A DNA stretch of 64,000 nucleotides from Pseudomonas sp. CM27 (GTDB lineage Bacteria > Pseudomonadota > Gammaproteobacteria > Pseudomonadales > Pseudomonadaceae): NCBI RefSeq assembly GCF_013179515.1, contig NZ_JABMCN010000001.1, positions 17,433 to 81,432 on the forward strand, written 5' to 3'. Under the pieces are notes generated by a model. It was not told the DNA's origin. It made no database searches and worked only from the letters and a program-made list of their open reading frames with translations. The position numbers and the translations under genes were made by a program. Positions 43,075 through 52,133 of the stretch are shown in pieces. Position 1 is the stretch's first letter; the number at the start of each line of letters is the position of its first letter.

Positions 43075-43442
43075 CCATGCGCCTGAAGAAAGCCGAGCGC
43101 GAGCAGCTCCGCCTGAAGTACGGCGGCCGCTGCGCATATTGCGGAAACGACCTGGGCGAACGCTGGCACGCCGACCACTTCGCCCCGGTGATCCGGTTGC
43201 TCGATGAGCGCGTGGCCGAGCAGCTGCAGAACCACAACGTGGGCAACATGATGCCGGCCTGTGTGCCCTGCAACCTGAGTAAGTCCCGCATGCATCTGGA
43301 GGACTGGCGCCGCTGGCTGGCCGGCCACGTCAACAGCCTCAACCAGTACCACCCTATCTATCGCCTGGCCAAGGCCTACGGCTTGATAGCCGAGACCGGC
43401 GCCGAGGTCGTCTTCCACTTCGAAAAGGTGAGCCAACCATGA
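43071..43442 (+). CDS. HNH endonuclease
   Basis: 123 residues; ATG at 43071 overlaps the upstream stop, and a second ATG follows two codons later. 'GGRCAYCGNDLG' provides the first Cys pair, 'WHADHFAPVIR' the catalytic His-Asp-His region, and 'MMPACVPCNLSKS' the second Cys pair and Asn. It is a complete small HNH protein in an early operon, perhaps a recombination or homing-type nuclease. Confidence 0.85.
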   Translation: MTMRLKKAEREQLRLKYGGRCAYCGNDLGERWHADHFAPVIRLLDERVAEQLQNHNVGNMMPACVPCNLSKSRMHLEDWRRWLAGHVNSLNQYHPIYRLAKAYGLIAETGAEVVFHFEKVSQP

Positions 43443-43690
43443 CCCGCCTCGCCCTCTGCCTCCTGCTGCTGGCAACCGGCGCCAGCGCAACCGAGAACGT
43501 CATCGACGTGCAGCACGACAGCCAGCGCGGCGTCACCTGCTACCTGCTCAACGGGGTCGGCATCAGCTGCATCCCCGACAGCCAGCTGCAGGCCGGCAAC
43601 CAGCGCCAGCTCTCCCCGCACGAAACACAACCCGAACCTACACCCGCACTGGCGCCTGGGCGCTGGATTGATGAGAGGTATCAGCTGTGA
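43439..43690 (+). CDS. Small exported phage protein
   Basis: 83 residues with a clear signal peptide ('MTRLALCLLLLATGASA', cleavage near residue 17). The mature part has two Cys that could form a disulphide ('VTCYLLNGVGISCIP') and a Pro-rich end. The start overlaps the HNH stop. An exported early protein may act on the envelope; role unknown. Confidence 0.6.
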   Translation: MTRLALCLLLLATGASATENVIDVQHDSQRGVTCYLLNGVGISCIPDSQLQAGNQRQLSPHETQPEPTPALAPGRWIDERYQL

Positions 43691-43968
43691 AGATTGGAAA
43701 GCTGTTCCTTGGACTGAACTGGTGCTACGGCGGCAAAGATGAGGCCGTTGTCGCCAGCTGGGCGCTGAAATGTGGCTACTGGCGCTGGGCGGTCTGGTGG
43801 CGAAAGCCAAAGAAGGCGCTGTGCCTTCCGGCCTTCGGGCCATCCATGGCTGCAGGCACCCGGTACTTCGTTGGCCATGGCCACTTCGGTGCTTGGGCAC
43901 GACTTCCGCTGATCGGCTCGCTGTCCATCTCAACCCAGCCGCCCTACCCGATGCAGGTGAAGCCATGA
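43687..43968 (+). CDS. Hypothetical phage protein
   Basis: 93 residues, rich in Trp and Gly ('WALKCGYWRWAVWWRKPKKA'), overlapping both neighbours by 4 bp. No membrane span or motif can be assigned. It belongs to a tightly coupled series from 42559 to 44781. Confidence 0.5.
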   Translation: MKIGKLFLGLNWCYGGKDEAVVASWALKCGYWRWAVWWRKPKKALCLPAFGPSMAAGTRYFVGHGHFGAWARLPLIGSLSISTQPPYPMQVKP

Positions 43969-44360
43969 CCGACCTGATCGAAGTGAGGGTATCCAACCTG
44001 ATCGGCGCGCCGCTGGACTGGGCGGTGGCCATGGCCGAAGGTTTCGGCACAGATCCCGAATGCAGGACCACAATCTGGCGCACCCGGACCGATCCTACCA
44101 GCGTCAGCATCCGCGGCGCGGCCGAAGGCTTCGGCTATCGCCCTTCCAGCAACTGGGAGCACGGAGGCCAGCTTATCGACCAGCACAGCGGTACAGCGCA
44201 GAACATACCGGGCCTGCCCGAGGACGTGCGCTACGCCGGCGGACCGGCCGGCGCCGGGATCTGGTGTTACGGTCCAACCGCGCTGATCGCATTCTGCCGG
44301 GGGCTAGTCAATCACAAGCTCGGCGATATCGTCCAGGTGCCGAAGGAGCTGATGCAATGA
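43965..44360 (+). CDS. NinX/DUF2591-like phage protein
   Basis: 131 residues. 'VRVSNLIGAPLDWAVAMAEG' at the start and 'YRPSSNWEHGGQLIDQHS' in the middle fit the NinX/DUF2591 family (A-LDWAVA..., P-S-x-W-x-x-GG-x-LI). The end 'AFCRGLVNHKLGDIVQVP' is also typical. The family is widespread in lambdoid phages; its function is unknown. It overlaps its neighbours by 4 bp. Confidence 0.78.
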   Translation: MTDLIEVRVSNLIGAPLDWAVAMAEGFGTDPECRTTIWRTRTDPTSVSIRGAAEGFGYRPSSNWEHGGQLIDQHSGTAQNIPGLPEDVRYAGGPAGAGIWCYGPTALIAFCRGLVNHKLGDIVQVPKELMQ

Positions 44361-44731
44361 CCGAAGTTCATCGTTACAAAGCCGTCAAGATGCTTTCCGA
44401 AACGGGAAACCGCATCAGCTACGATCCGCACGGCCCTGACGTCGTAATGGCCGAGGCCTATGACCAGCTAAAGGCGGAGAACGAGACGTTGCGCAAGGAT
44501 GCCGAGCGCAACAAGCGCATGTTGCTGGACGCTTGCGTATCCATCGGTAGCATTGGCGAAGCTCTCGGCCTGGATATGGACGCAGACGCCGACATGATGA
44601 TTGGCACAGCCCGCGATCTGATCGATGGCCTGAACCGGATCATCAAGGAATGCCCACTTGGCAGCCCTGGCTTTGCCATCGCCACCGAGGTGATGGGAGA
44701 GCTTGGGGTGCAGCAGGAGGCTCAACCATGA
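44357..44731 (+). CDS. Hypothetical phage protein, coiled coil
   Basis: 124 residues. A coiled-coil stretch ('AEAYDQLKAENETLRKDAER', residues 35-54) is followed by an acidic helix ('GLDMDADADMM'). It is part of the coupled early series. No enzyme motif is seen. Confidence 0.55.
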   Translation: MTEVHRYKAVKMLSETGNRISYDPHGPDVVMAEAYDQLKAENETLRKDAERNKRMLLDACVSIGSIGEALGLDMDADADMMIGTARDLIDGLNRIIKECPLGSPGFAIATEVMGELGVQQEAQP

Positions 44732-44781
44732 TCCTTCCCCTGATGTACATGGCCTACATGGCATCGAAGGCGCCGCGATGA
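44728..44781 (+). CDS. Mini-ORF of 17 codons linking two genes
   Basis: ATG at 44728 overlaps the upstream stop and its TGA overlaps the next start at 44778 (ATGA at both ends). It would encode 'MILPLMYMAYMASKAPR', a hydrophobic peptide with a basic end. It may serve translational coupling only, or be a real micropeptide. Confidence 0.35.
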   Translation: MILPLMYMAYMASKAPR

Positions 44782-45137
44782 GCAACATCTTCGGAATTAC
44801 CGATGAGGAGTGCTTCGAGATCATGCGGGCGGCCGACGAAGCGCAGACCCAGTACCTTATGGATCAGCAGGCGCGCAATTCCCCTGTGCTAGAAGTGGTA
44901 AAGGCGCTGGTTGGTGCTGAGGTGTTCGCCCAGGTCGAGGAAGAGATTGAAGCGGCCGAGAACACCTACGACTACGAGATTGTCGACGAGCCGGCCGGCG
45001 CACCTCAGGACAACGGCTTTGCCCTCGGCGACGTGTACGTCGATCAGGAGTGCGGCATGTCCGGCGATGTCTTCTCCGGCACTGTAGCCCTCCCCCTGCC
45101 TGACGGCCGCTATTTCCAGTTCGCTTTCAACTGCTAA
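44778..45137 (+). CDS. Hypothetical acidic phage protein
   Basis: 119 residues from 'MSNIFGITDEECFEIMRAAD'. Very acidic ('QVEEEIEAAENTYDYEIVDE'), possibly a DNA mimic or regulatory protein, but this is inferred only from charge. It ends the coupled series; 45138-45191 holds no gene. Confidence 0.5.
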   Translation: MSNIFGITDEECFEIMRAADEAQTQYLMDQQARNSPVLEVVKALVGAEVFAQVEEEIEAAENTYDYEIVDEPAGAPQDNGFALGDVYVDQECGMSGDVFSGTVALPLPDGRYFQFAFNC

Positions 45138-45191
45138 CCCCTCCCCCTATAAATCAAGCCCGCCGGCACAGCTCGCGGGCGAGGATGACCT

Positions 45192-45695
45192 ATGTCCGCA
45201 ACCGAACGATTCCACCACACCGCGAACGACTGCCTGGAGCGCCTGGCGGCCGATCTCTGGCCGGAGGCCAAGCTGGCTCTGGTCATTTACACCCCTGGTA
45301 AGCCTGAGCTCGACATCGTGCTCAAAGACAGCGGCCTCAACGCAGATGAGGTCGTGAGCACCCTCCGCCGGCGCGGCGGCCTCAGCCTCGATGGCGAGAA
45401 CGCCTACAAACGGGCTATCTGCGATGTGATTGTCGGCGCCATGGCCGGCGGCAAGCAGAACAGCAATCCACCGCCTCATGGTCATTGGGGCCAGGAGTTC
45501 TGGGATATCGGCCGGGCCGAGGGCGACCAGCAGGGAGAGTTGAGCCAGCAACTTCTGCTTGCTCGTGAACAGCGCAACGCCTTGCTCAAGGCCGCGACCG
45601 AGGCGCTGGCGGTTATCGACGGGATCAAGCCTGGCGAAAACGGCAACGGCACCCAAGTCCGGCTTGCCAAGGCTATTGAGTTCGCGAAGGACTGA
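45192..45695 (+). CDS. Hypothetical phage protein
   Basis: 167 residues, ATG preceded by GAGGATG. N-terminal half mixed alpha/beta ('AKLALVIYTPGKPELDIVLK'), C-terminal half a coiled coil ('SQQLLLAREQRNALLKAATE') common to many Pseudomonas phage early proteins. No function recognised. Confidence 0.5.
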   Translation: MSATERFHHTANDCLERLAADLWPEAKLALVIYTPGKPELDIVLKDSGLNADEVVSTLRRRGGLSLDGENAYKRAICDVIVGAMAGGKQNSNPPPHGHWGQEFWDIGRAEGDQQGELSQQLLLAREQRNALLKAATEALAVIDGIKPGENGNGTQVRLAKAIEFAKD

Positions 45696-45732
45696 CCACC
45701 AACCTGCCGCCACCGGCGGCGTGGAGACCATC

Positions 45733-46077
45733 ATGCAAGACGAAGAGCGCCAGCCGGTGGCCTATGTATCGGACAAGGTCCCGGAAGAGAAAATGGCCGA
45801 GCTGGTCGGCACGACCAAGAGGGCCCTGGAAGGCAAGCGAAGCCGCGGCGTGATCCCCGAGGGGGTCTGGAAGAAGATCGACGGTCGCATTTTTTACAGC
45901 ATCAGGAGATACGAAGCGTGGCTGGAAGGAAGCTGGGGCTACCCACTGGAGTCGAATTCATCGGCAAATCAATCCGGATCCGTTTTACTTGGAACGGTGA
46001 GCGTCGATCCGAAACTCTCGCGTACCCCCAGACCGCCAAGGGGATCAAAACGGCAGCCGATCTACGCGCTCAAGTAA
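45733..46077 (+). CDS. Excisionase-like protein
   Basis: 114 residues. The first 70 form a winged-helix Xis-type domain ('KMAELVGTTKRALEGKRSRG', 'IPEGVWKKIDGRIFYSIRRY'). The last 53 codons overlap the integrase gene in another frame and are Ser/Pro/Arg-rich. It directs integrase toward excision. An upstream ATG is less likely. Confidence 0.78.
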   Translation: MQDEERQPVAYVSDKVPEEKMAELVGTTKRALEGKRSRGVIPEGVWKKIDGRIFYSIRRYEAWLEGSWGYPLESNSSANQSGSVLLGTVSVDPKLSRTPRPPRGSKRQPIYALK

Positions 46078-47111
46078 TCAGCCTGGTCAAGCATGGGGTT
46101 CTGGACGAAAAGCGGTACGCCGAGCTCTTCCCGACTTCGAGCTATACCGCCCCAGCCAATGAACTCATGTTTGGCGAGTACGCGCAGAGCTGGCTAAACA
46201 GCTTGGAAGTGGTGCATGACACCCGGGTCAACTACAAGGGCCTGATGAACAACTACTGGATGCCCCATCTGGCGACTCTGCCGATCAAGGCCGTAACGCC
46301 GATGGTGCTAAGGGATGTGGTCGCGAAGACCGAGTGGAAGAGTTCGACAGTCAAACGCGCCGCGATTGCCAGGGTTAAGGCAATGTTTCGAGCGGCGGTC
46401 TATGACGAAGTTGTGGATAGGAACCCGGCGGCATCAATCCAGCTGCCGCAGAAAAACAGAAAGCAGATCGACCCTTTCACGGTTCAGGAGGCTGACGCGC
46501 TGATCCAGTGGATGTATGTAAACTTCTCCCGAGCCAACCAGGTATTCGCAGCGTTCTACGAGTTCGCACTCTTTACCGGCATGCGTACAGGCGAAATCAT
46601 GGCGCTGCGCTGGGATGAGATCGACTTTGAGAAAAAGACCGCCCACATCTGCCGGATCGTGGTCGAGAACCAGGTGGTTGATCGCACCAAGACCAAGTAC
46701 ACCCGTACCGTGATGCTGAACAGCCGAGCCCTGGGCGCCTTGGCCAGAGCGCAAGAGGTGGCGCACTACCGGTCCAAGCAATCACGTCGGGTATCTACCG
46801 AGTCGCCGTACATCTTCCAACCTGCCGGGAAGTCTCCCCACATGATGAGGCCTGAAACGCCGGCGTACCACTTCAATGAGGCGATCGCAGCCCTGAAAAT
46901 TCCTGCTCGACCGCAGTACAACTGCAGGCATACCTATGCCACGATGTGCCTTATGTCTGGCATGAACCCTGCCTTCATCGCTGGCCAGCTCGGGCACTCG
47001 GTTCAGGTACTGCTCACGACCTACGCTAAGTGGTTGAATTCAGCCAACGACTGGACCGAACTGGCGAAGCTGGAGACGAACGTAATTGGTACAGAATTGG
47101 TACAGGATTAA
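45918..47111 (+). CDS. int: Phage integrase (tyrosine recombinase)
   Basis: 397 residues from the GTG preceded by AGGAG. An N-terminal arm-binding domain ('[20 protein letters not shown]'), a core-binding domain (about 90-185) and the catalytic domain follow: '[12 protein letters not shown]' (Arg), '[15 protein letters not shown]' (HxxR) and '[16 protein letters not shown]' (His, Tyr). It integrates the prophage. The gene ends 131 bp before pbpG, so the right attachment site is expected just after it. Confidence 0.93.
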   Translation: MAGRKLGLPTGVEFIGKSIRIRFTWNGERRSETLAYPQTAKGIKTAADLRAQVISLVKHGVLDEKRYAELFPTSSYTAPANELMFGEYAQSWLNSLEVVHDTRVNYKGLMNNYWMPHLATLPIKAVTPMVLRDVVAKTEWKSSTVKRAAIARVKAMFRAAVYDEVVDRNPAASIQLPQKNRKQIDPFTVQEADALIQWMYVNFSRANQVFAAFYEFALFTGMRTGEIMALRWDEIDFEKKTAHICRIVVENQVVDRTKTKYTRTVMLNSRALGALARAQEVAHYRSKQSRRVSTESPYIFQPAGKSPHMMRPETPAYHFNEAIAALKIPARPQYNCRHTYATMCLMSGMNPAFIAGQLGHSVQVLLTTYAKWLNSANDWTELAKLETNVIGTELVQD

Positions 47112-47242
47112 ATATCCTTCACCTTGCGCCCTTTAGTCATAAGGCATTCGACACCGTTTGGGCCATACTCCACAATGCATCGGTTTTTTGGGGGAAAACC
47201 CTTGCACAGCCAACGACATACCAACCTTTAGTGAGCCTCAAC
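47112..47242. other. Right prophage boundary region (attR or attL not resolved)
   Basis: Between the integrase stop and the pbpG start lies 131 bp without a gene or tRNA. The junction must be in or next to it. I searched by eye for a copy in 1-1178 and 5904-6154 and found none, so the other end is probably outside the window. Confidence 0.4.
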
Positions 47243-48169
47243 GTGAAAACATCCCTGTCCATCCTCAGCCTGCTGCTGTTGCTCACAGGTACTGCGACCC
47301 TTCCGTCGACCGCTGCTGCACAACCCCCGGCCCAGGTCCAGCGTGACCCCTCCAAGCTGCACCTTGCTTCAGGCAGCGCCTTGCTGATCGACCTGAACAG
47401 CAACCAGGAGCTGTATTCGAGCCACGCCGACCGTGTGGTGCCGATTGCCTCGGTGACCAAGCTGATGACGGCAATGGTGGTGCTGGACGCCAAGCTGCCC
47501 ATGGATGAGATGCTCACCATGACCATTGCCAACAACCCGGAAATGAAAGGCGTGTATTCGCGCGTGCGGTTGGGTAGCCAACTGGACCGCCGCGAAACCT
47601 TGCTGATTACCCTGATGTCGTCGGAAAACCGCGCGGCCAATACCCTGGCCAACGCCTACCCCGGCGGCTATCCGGCGTTCATCAAGGCGATGAATGCCAA
47701 GGCTCGCAGCCTGGGCATGGCACACACCCGCTACGTCGAGCCGACCGGCCTGTCGACCCAGAACGTGTCCAGCGCCCGCGACCTGGCCAAGCTGCTGATG
47801 GCCTCGCGCAAGTACCCGATGCTTAGCGAGCTGTCGACCACCCGCGAAAAGACCGTGGCGTTCCGCAAGCCCAACTACACCCTGGGCTTCCGTAACACCG
47901 ACCACCTGGTGAACAAGAGCAACTGGGACATCAAGCTGACCAAGACCGGTTTCACCAACGAAGCCGGGCACTGCCTGGTGCTGCTGACCCGCATGGACAA
48001 CCGTCCGGTGGCCATGGTGATTCTTGATGCCTTCGGCAAGTACACCCACTTCGCCGATGCCAGCCGTATGCGCCAGTGGCTGGAAACCGGCAGCGCCAAG
48101 CCGGCGCCGGCAGTGGCCATGCAGTACAAGTCGGACCGCCAGAGCAAGAGCCGGCTGGCGTCCGAGTAG
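47243..48169 (+). CDS. pbpG: D-alanyl-D-alanine endopeptidase, penicillin-binding protein 7
   Basis: 308 residues from GTG at 47243, which gives a normal signal peptide ('[18 protein letters not shown]'). Active-site motifs are S-x-x-K 'SVTK' near residue 74, S-x-N 'SSEN' near residue 131 and 'KTG' near residue 235. Low-molecular-weight PBPs of this class cleave peptidoglycan cross-links in the periplasm. It is the first host gene beside the prophage. An upstream start would fuse it to the integrase region and is rejected. Confidence 0.9.
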   Translation: MKTSLSILSLLLLLTGTATLPSTAAAQPPAQVQRDPSKLHLASGSALLIDLNSNQELYSSHADRVVPIASVTKLMTAMVVLDAKLPMDEMLTMTIANNPEMKGVYSRVRLGSQLDRRETLLITLMSSENRAANTLANAYPGGYPAFIKAMNAKARSLGMAHTRYVEPTGLSTQNVSSARDLAKLLMASRKYPMLSELSTTREKTVAFRKPNYTLGFRNTDHLVNKSNWDIKLTKTGFTNEAGHCLVLLTRMDNRPVAMVILDAFGKYTHFADASRMRQWLETGSAKPAPAVAMQYKSDRQSKSRLASE

Positions 48170-48193
48170 TTGCCCGACATGGCGCCCCTTCAG

Positions 48194-48213
48194 GAGCGGG
48201 TTCGAACCCGCTC
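48194..48213. terminator. Perfect 20-bp palindrome after pbpG
   Basis: GAGCGGGTTCGAACCCGCTC lies 25 bp after the pbpG stop. It resembles the core of P. putida REP elements and may also stop transcription, although no T-run follows. Confidence 0.5.
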
Positions 48214-48274
48214 TCATAGAACTGCACATAACTTACTGATTTAGCAGGGACCCTGTGGGGTGGCCAGTCAATAG

Positions 48275-48721
48275 CTAGGCCGTGGCGCTGACCATTCCGC
48301 CCGCGCTGCTGCCGCCTTCCTGCTGCAACAGCTCCAGCAACTGCGCGGTCGCTGCGAGGATCAGCCCGTTGAGGGTGGCAATGCTCGCCTGCTTGGCCCC
48401 TATCGCGGCCGTCTTGGCAGCCTCGTCCATCTTGCTGTTCTGCAACGCAGCCAGCTGCTTCTGTTCCTCGGCCAGCTGCTTCTGCAAATCCTTGATCAGC
48501 TGACGCAGTTCCTTCATCGACTCCGATTCGCCGCTGTCTTCACTGTCTGCAGGTTGCGCCTGGCTACCCGCCGAAACCTTCATGCTGTCGCTACTCACGC
48601 TCAACGGGCCAAGTGCCTCACCGGCCTGTCTGGCCTGCTCGCGCTCGGTGGCGGCGGTGGCGCTCAGTGCCTGCGCTGAAACGCCGTTGATCATCAGGTT
48701 GCCTGCCGTAATTCCACTCAT
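48275..48721 (-). CDS. FlxA-like coiled-coil protein
   Basis: 148 residues. The second half is a long coiled coil ('ELRQLIKDLQKQLAEEQKQL') followed by an Ala-rich helix ending 'LLELLQQEG', as in FlxA-like proteins. The N-terminal part is Ser/Ala-rich. There is no signal peptide. It is divergent from pvdA. The role is unknown. Confidence 0.7.
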   Translation of the reverse strand: MSGITAGNLMINGVSAQALSATAATEREQARQAGEALGPLSVSSDSMKVSAGSQAQPADSEDSGESESMKELRQLIKDLQKQLAEEQKQLAALQNSKMDEAAKTAAIGAKQASIATLNGLILAATAQLLELLQQEGGSSAGGMVSATA

Positions 48722-48797
48722 GTCGATTCCCTGCTTCGAAGTTGGGTCCCTGCCGTAACCCCCCTATCGGCCGCGCCACGCAGTTCTTTAGCCCCCT

Positions 48798-48821
48798 TAA
48801 ATTCCCCCGCGGGTGGCTCGT
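48798..48821 (+). promoter_or_regulatory. PvdS-type iron-starvation box upstream of pvdA
   Basis: TAAAT at 48798-48802, 16 bases, then CGT at 48819-48821, the consensus for promoters read by the extracytoplasmic sigma factor PvdS. It lies 72 bp before the pvdA start, so pvdA should be expressed under iron limitation. Confidence 0.8.
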
Positions 48822-48893
48822 TCCAATCTGTACTTGCGCAGGAGCCGGAGCCCCGGCGGGCGTCCACATTCGACCATTCAGGGAATCGCAGCC

Positions 48894-50228
48894 ATGAGCC
48901 AGTCTGCACAGCAGGAAACCATCAAAGATCTGATCGGCGTGGGCTTCGGCCCTTCCAACCTGGCCTTGGCCATTGCCCTGGAGGAACTCGCCGAGTCCCA
49001 GGGCCATGCCCTCGACGCGCTGTTCATCGACAAACAGCAGGACTACCGCTGGCACGGCGAGACCCTGGCCACCCAGAGCGAGTTGCAGATCTCGTTCCTC
49101 AAGGACCTGGTGTCGCTGCGCAACCCCACCAGCCCGTACACTTTCGTCAATTACCTGCACCAGAAGCAGCGCCTGGCCGACTTTATCAACCTCGGCACCT
49201 TCTACCCCTGCCGCCTGGAGTACAACGACTACCTGCGCTGGGCCGCCGAGCATTTCGCCACCCAGGCGGTGTACGGCCAGGAAGTGCTGCGTATCGAACC
49301 TGAGCTGCACGGCGGCCGGGTCGAACACCTGCGCCTGGTATCGCGCGACGCACAGGGCCGCGAATACAGCCGCCGTACCCGTTCAGTGGTGGTCGGCAGC
49401 GGCGGCACGCCGAAAATTCCGGAAAAGTTCGGCGCGTTCAAGGACGACCCGCGGGTATTCCACCATTCCCAGTACCTCAGCAGCCTCAACAAGCTGCCGT
49501 GCAGCGCCGGCAAACCGATGCGCATTGCCGTGATCGGTTCTGGCCAGAGCGCCGCCGAGGCGTTCATCGACCTCAACGACAGCTACCCGTCGGTCAAGGT
49601 CGACATGATCCTGCGCGGCTCCGCCCTCAAGCCCGCTGACGACAGCCCGTTCGTCAACGAGATCTTCTCGCCGGACTACACCGACCTGGTCTACAACGAA
49701 CCGGCCGACCAGCGCAGCAAGCTGCTGGGCGAATACCACAACACCAACTACTCGGTGGTCGACCTCAACCTCATCGAGCGCATCTACGGCATCCTCTACC
49801 GGCAGAAAGTCGCCCACCAGCACCGCCACAACGTGCTGTGCCGGCGCCAGGTAGAGGCGGTGGTGGCCACCCGCGACGGGCTGGAGCTGACCCTGCGCGA
49901 CCTGGCCACCAGCCAGCAGCAAACCCACCGCTACGATGCGGTAATCCTGGCCACCGGCTACGAACGCCGCTCGCACCGCGACCTGCTGGCGCCGCTGGCC
50001 GGCTACCTGGACGATTTCAGCGTCGACCGCCATTACCGCGTGCTGGCCAGCCCCGACCTGCAGGCCTCGGTGTACCTGCAAGGGTTCTGCGAGAACAGCC
50101 ATGGGCTGAGCGATACCCTGCTGTCGGTGCTGCCGGCGCGCGCAGCAGAAATCGGCCGGGCGCTGTACCACGACCTGGCGCAACTGCACGGCAGGCCGCA
50201 AGCCGCAGTGGCCATGACCCGCGCCTGA
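48894..50228 (+). CDS. pvdA: L-ornithine N5-monooxygenase (pyoverdine biosynthesis)
   Basis: 444 residues, the length of P. aeruginosa PvdA. FAD site 'GVGFGPSNLALAIALEE' near residue 15, NADPH site 'VIGSGQSAAEAF' near residue 213 and 'DAVILATGYERRSH' near residue 349 define the family. It hydroxylates ornithine to make the hydroxamate ligand of pyoverdine. Upstream GTG/ATG codons would read through the PvdS promoter and were rejected. Confidence 0.95.
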   Translation: MSQSAQQETIKDLIGVGFGPSNLALAIALEELAESQGHALDALFIDKQQDYRWHGETLATQSELQISFLKDLVSLRNPTSPYTFVNYLHQKQRLADFINLGTFYPCRLEYNDYLRWAAEHFATQAVYGQEVLRIEPELHGGRVEHLRLVSRDAQGREYSRRTRSVVVGSGGTPKIPEKFGAFKDDPRVFHHSQYLSSLNKLPCSAGKPMRIAVIGSGQSAAEAFIDLNDSYPSVKVDMILRGSALKPADDSPFVNEIFSPDYTDLVYNEPADQRSKLLGEYHNTNYSVVDLNLIERIYGILYRQKVAHQHRHNVLCRRQVEAVVATRDGLELTLRDLATSQQQTHRYDAVILATGYERRSHRDLLAPLAGYLDDFSVDRHYRVLASPDLQASVYLQGFCENSHGLSDTLLSVLPARAAEIGRALYHDLAQLHGRPQAAVAMTRA

Positions 50229-50250
50229 CCCCTTCGCCAGCCACCGAAAA

Positions 50251-50280
50251 GCCGGCCTGACGCCTCGTGCGCAGGCCGGC
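50251..50280 (+). terminator. Terminator after pvdA
   Basis: GCCGGCCTG/CAGGCCGGC stem with a 12-nt loop followed by a T-containing tract, 23 bp after the pvdA stop. It separates pvdA from the fpv operon. I see no convincing PvdS box in the following 120 bp. Confidence 0.7.
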
Positions 50281-50403
50281 TCTTGTCGTTTGAAACATTT
50301 GCTTGCATTTAAAAAGGCAGGTTTTCGATTCTCATTCGTCCTTATCAGTACAGCCCTCTTTGGTTGGGCACACGCTCGACCACCCATTGCAGAAGACCGT
50401 CTG

Positions 50404-51597
50404 ATGGCCAAATCACCGAAAAAATCCAAATCCAGGCTGTGGTTCCTGGTCCACAGCTGGCTAGCCCTGCCGATCTGGTTCTTAGTGCTGATCGTCTGTT
50501 TTACCGGCATGCTCGCCGTGGTCAGCCAGGAAATTGTCTGGTTGGCCGACCCGGCCGTGCGTGCCAACAAGCCCGATACCGATGTCCAGCGCATGAGCTT
50601 CCAGCAGGTGCTGGAGGCCTTGAACAAGGCCGAGCCGGACATGGTGGTGGAACGGCTGAGCCAGCCGGATGGTTCGCACTTTGCAGTGAAAGCAAACGTG
50701 ACCCTGCCCGACGGCACCAGCCCGACGCTTTATGTAAACCCCTACACCGGGGCCATCCAGGGCAAGACCCCGGACTTCAACTTCGAGGCTTTCACCCGCG
50801 CCCTGCACGGCTGGTGGCTGGTGCCGTTCACCAATGGCTTCAGTTGGGGCTGGTATCTGGTGTCACTGCTCGGCCTGCCCATGCTGGCTTCGCTGGTCAC
50901 CGGGCTGGTGGTGTACAAGAAATTCTGGAAGGGTTTCTTCAAACCGGTGCGCACCGGCCATGGCTCGCGAATCTTCTGGGGCGACCTGCATCGCCTGGCC
51001 GGGGTCTGGTCGATCTGGTTCATTGCGGTCATTTCCATCACCGGCACCTGGTTCCTGATCCAGGCAATCCTGTTCGACAACCACATCACCATTTCCAGCC
51101 GGCCCATCGTGCCGGTGATCGCCCGTGAGGACGTACCGCAAACCGCGGACGGCAGCCCGGCACCGCGCATCGACCTGGATGAAGCGGCGCGCATTGCCGG
51201 CCTGGCCATTCCGGGGCTGGAAATCAACTTCATTTCGCTGCCAGCCACCGCCTACAGTCATGTCACCCTGGCCGGGCCGGGCTGGTACCCGCTGATGTTC
51301 CAGAGCGCCTCGGTGAACCCCTACACCCGTAATGTCGACAGCCAGTTCGAGATCAGCGACCGCTCCGCCCTGGAGTTCGTCACCGAGTCCATGCGCCCGC
51401 TGCACACCGGTGACTTCGGCGGTTTGCCGATCAAGCTGGTGTGGTTCTTCTTCGGTCTGGTCCTCACCATGATGGTGTTCAGCGGCTTGCTGATCTGGAC
51501 CAGACGCACCGCCCAGGCCACCGCCGCCGCCATCAAGCGCAGCGAGCGGGCGCCGCGGGCGGCACGCAGTGAAACCACCGTGGAGATGCACCCATGA
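50404..51597 (+). CDS. fpvG: FpvG-like PepSY inner-membrane reductase
   Basis: 397 residues. Four main membrane spans (near 14-37, 155-175, 207-227, 345-365) flank periplasmic PepSY-type regions. 'FTRALHGWWLVP' and 'IFWGDLHRLAGVWSIWF' carry His residues expected to hold haem or pass electrons. In P. aeruginosa FpvG reduces ferric pyoverdine in the periplasm. It begins the eight-gene operon whose order matches PA2403-PA2410. The start at 50404 was chosen because it begins a typical Lys-rich cytoplasmic end. Confidence 0.85.
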   Translation: MAKSPKKSKSRLWFLVHSWLALPIWFLVLIVCFTGMLAVVSQEIVWLADPAVRANKPDTDVQRMSFQQVLEALNKAEPDMVVERLSQPDGSHFAVKANVTLPDGTSPTLYVNPYTGAIQGKTPDFNFEAFTRALHGWWLVPFTNGFSWGWYLVSLLGLPMLASLVTGLVVYKKFWKGFFKPVRTGHGSRIFWGDLHRLAGVWSIWFIAVISITGTWFLIQAILFDNHITISSRPIVPVIAREDVPQTADGSPAPRIDLDEAARIAGLAIPGLEINFISLPATAYSHVTLAGPGWYPLMFQSASVNPYTRNVDSQFEISDRSALEFVTESMRPLHTGDFGGLPIKLVWFFFGLVLTMMVFSGLLIWTRRTAQATAAAIKRSERAPRAARSETTVEMHP

Positions 51598-52133
51598 GCC
51601 AGGCCCAAGCCCTGCCCGCAAGCCCGCTGAAGCAGTTCTGGCTGAAGTGGCGGTTTCACCTGAACATTCTGCTGATCCTCATTCCGCTGGGCTTCATGCC
51701 CAAGTACTTCGCCGACGCCAGGCTGTTTCGCGGCGACGCCGGCCTGGGCGCCAACCTGATCAGCGACATCCAGGTCGGCCCCTATAGCCTGAGCCTTGCC
51801 GAACTGCGCGACGAGCCGCCACGCGCCGACGGCCCGGCCGGCAACTTCAAGTCGTTCAACGCTGCGCTGTGCAAGGCGTGCGTCAAGGACGTCAAGGCGG
51901 CCTACCTGCGCATCGGCAAACCGCGCAGCCTGCGAGCCGCCGGCACGATTTTTTTCGGCGCGCCGTACAACATGGGCACCTCGCTGCCGATCCCGCCGCG
52001 CACCAAGCCCGACGCACAGATCTGGATCACCCTGGAAGGCTGGGACGGGAGCATGCACCAGGCGTCGGTCCCGCTCGCCAAGGCATCGCCGGCCACCGTG
52101 GCCTGGCTCGAAAAACAAGGAGGCAAGAAATGA
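51594..52133 (+). CDS. fpvH: FpvH-like membrane-anchored protein
   Basis: 179 residues with one membrane segment (about 23-40) and a periplasmic part with 'FNAALCKACVKDVKAAYLR', a CxxC pair that could bind metal or act in redox. It overlaps fpvG by 4 bp. In P. aeruginosa the equivalent gene supports iron release from pyoverdine. The assignment rests mainly on operon order. Confidence 0.75.
   Translation: MSQAQALPASPLKQFWLKWRFHLNILLILIPLGFMPKYFADARLFRGDAGLGANLISDIQVGPYSLSLAELRDEPPRADGPAGNFKSFNAALCKACVKDVKAAYLRIGKPRSLRAAGTIFFGAPYNMGTSLPIPPRTKPDAQIWITLEGWDGSMHQASVPLAKASPATVAWLEKQGGKK

Noticed and set aside
47112..47242. Search for the second attachment site
   Set aside because: No convincing direct repeat of the sequence after the integrase was found by eye in 1-1178 or 5904-6154, so I do not call att core sequences.
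50290..50403. Upstream start for fpvG giving 38 extra residues
   Set aside because: The extra part lies in the likely promoter region; the ATG at 50404 gives a normal cytoplasmic start before the first membrane span.
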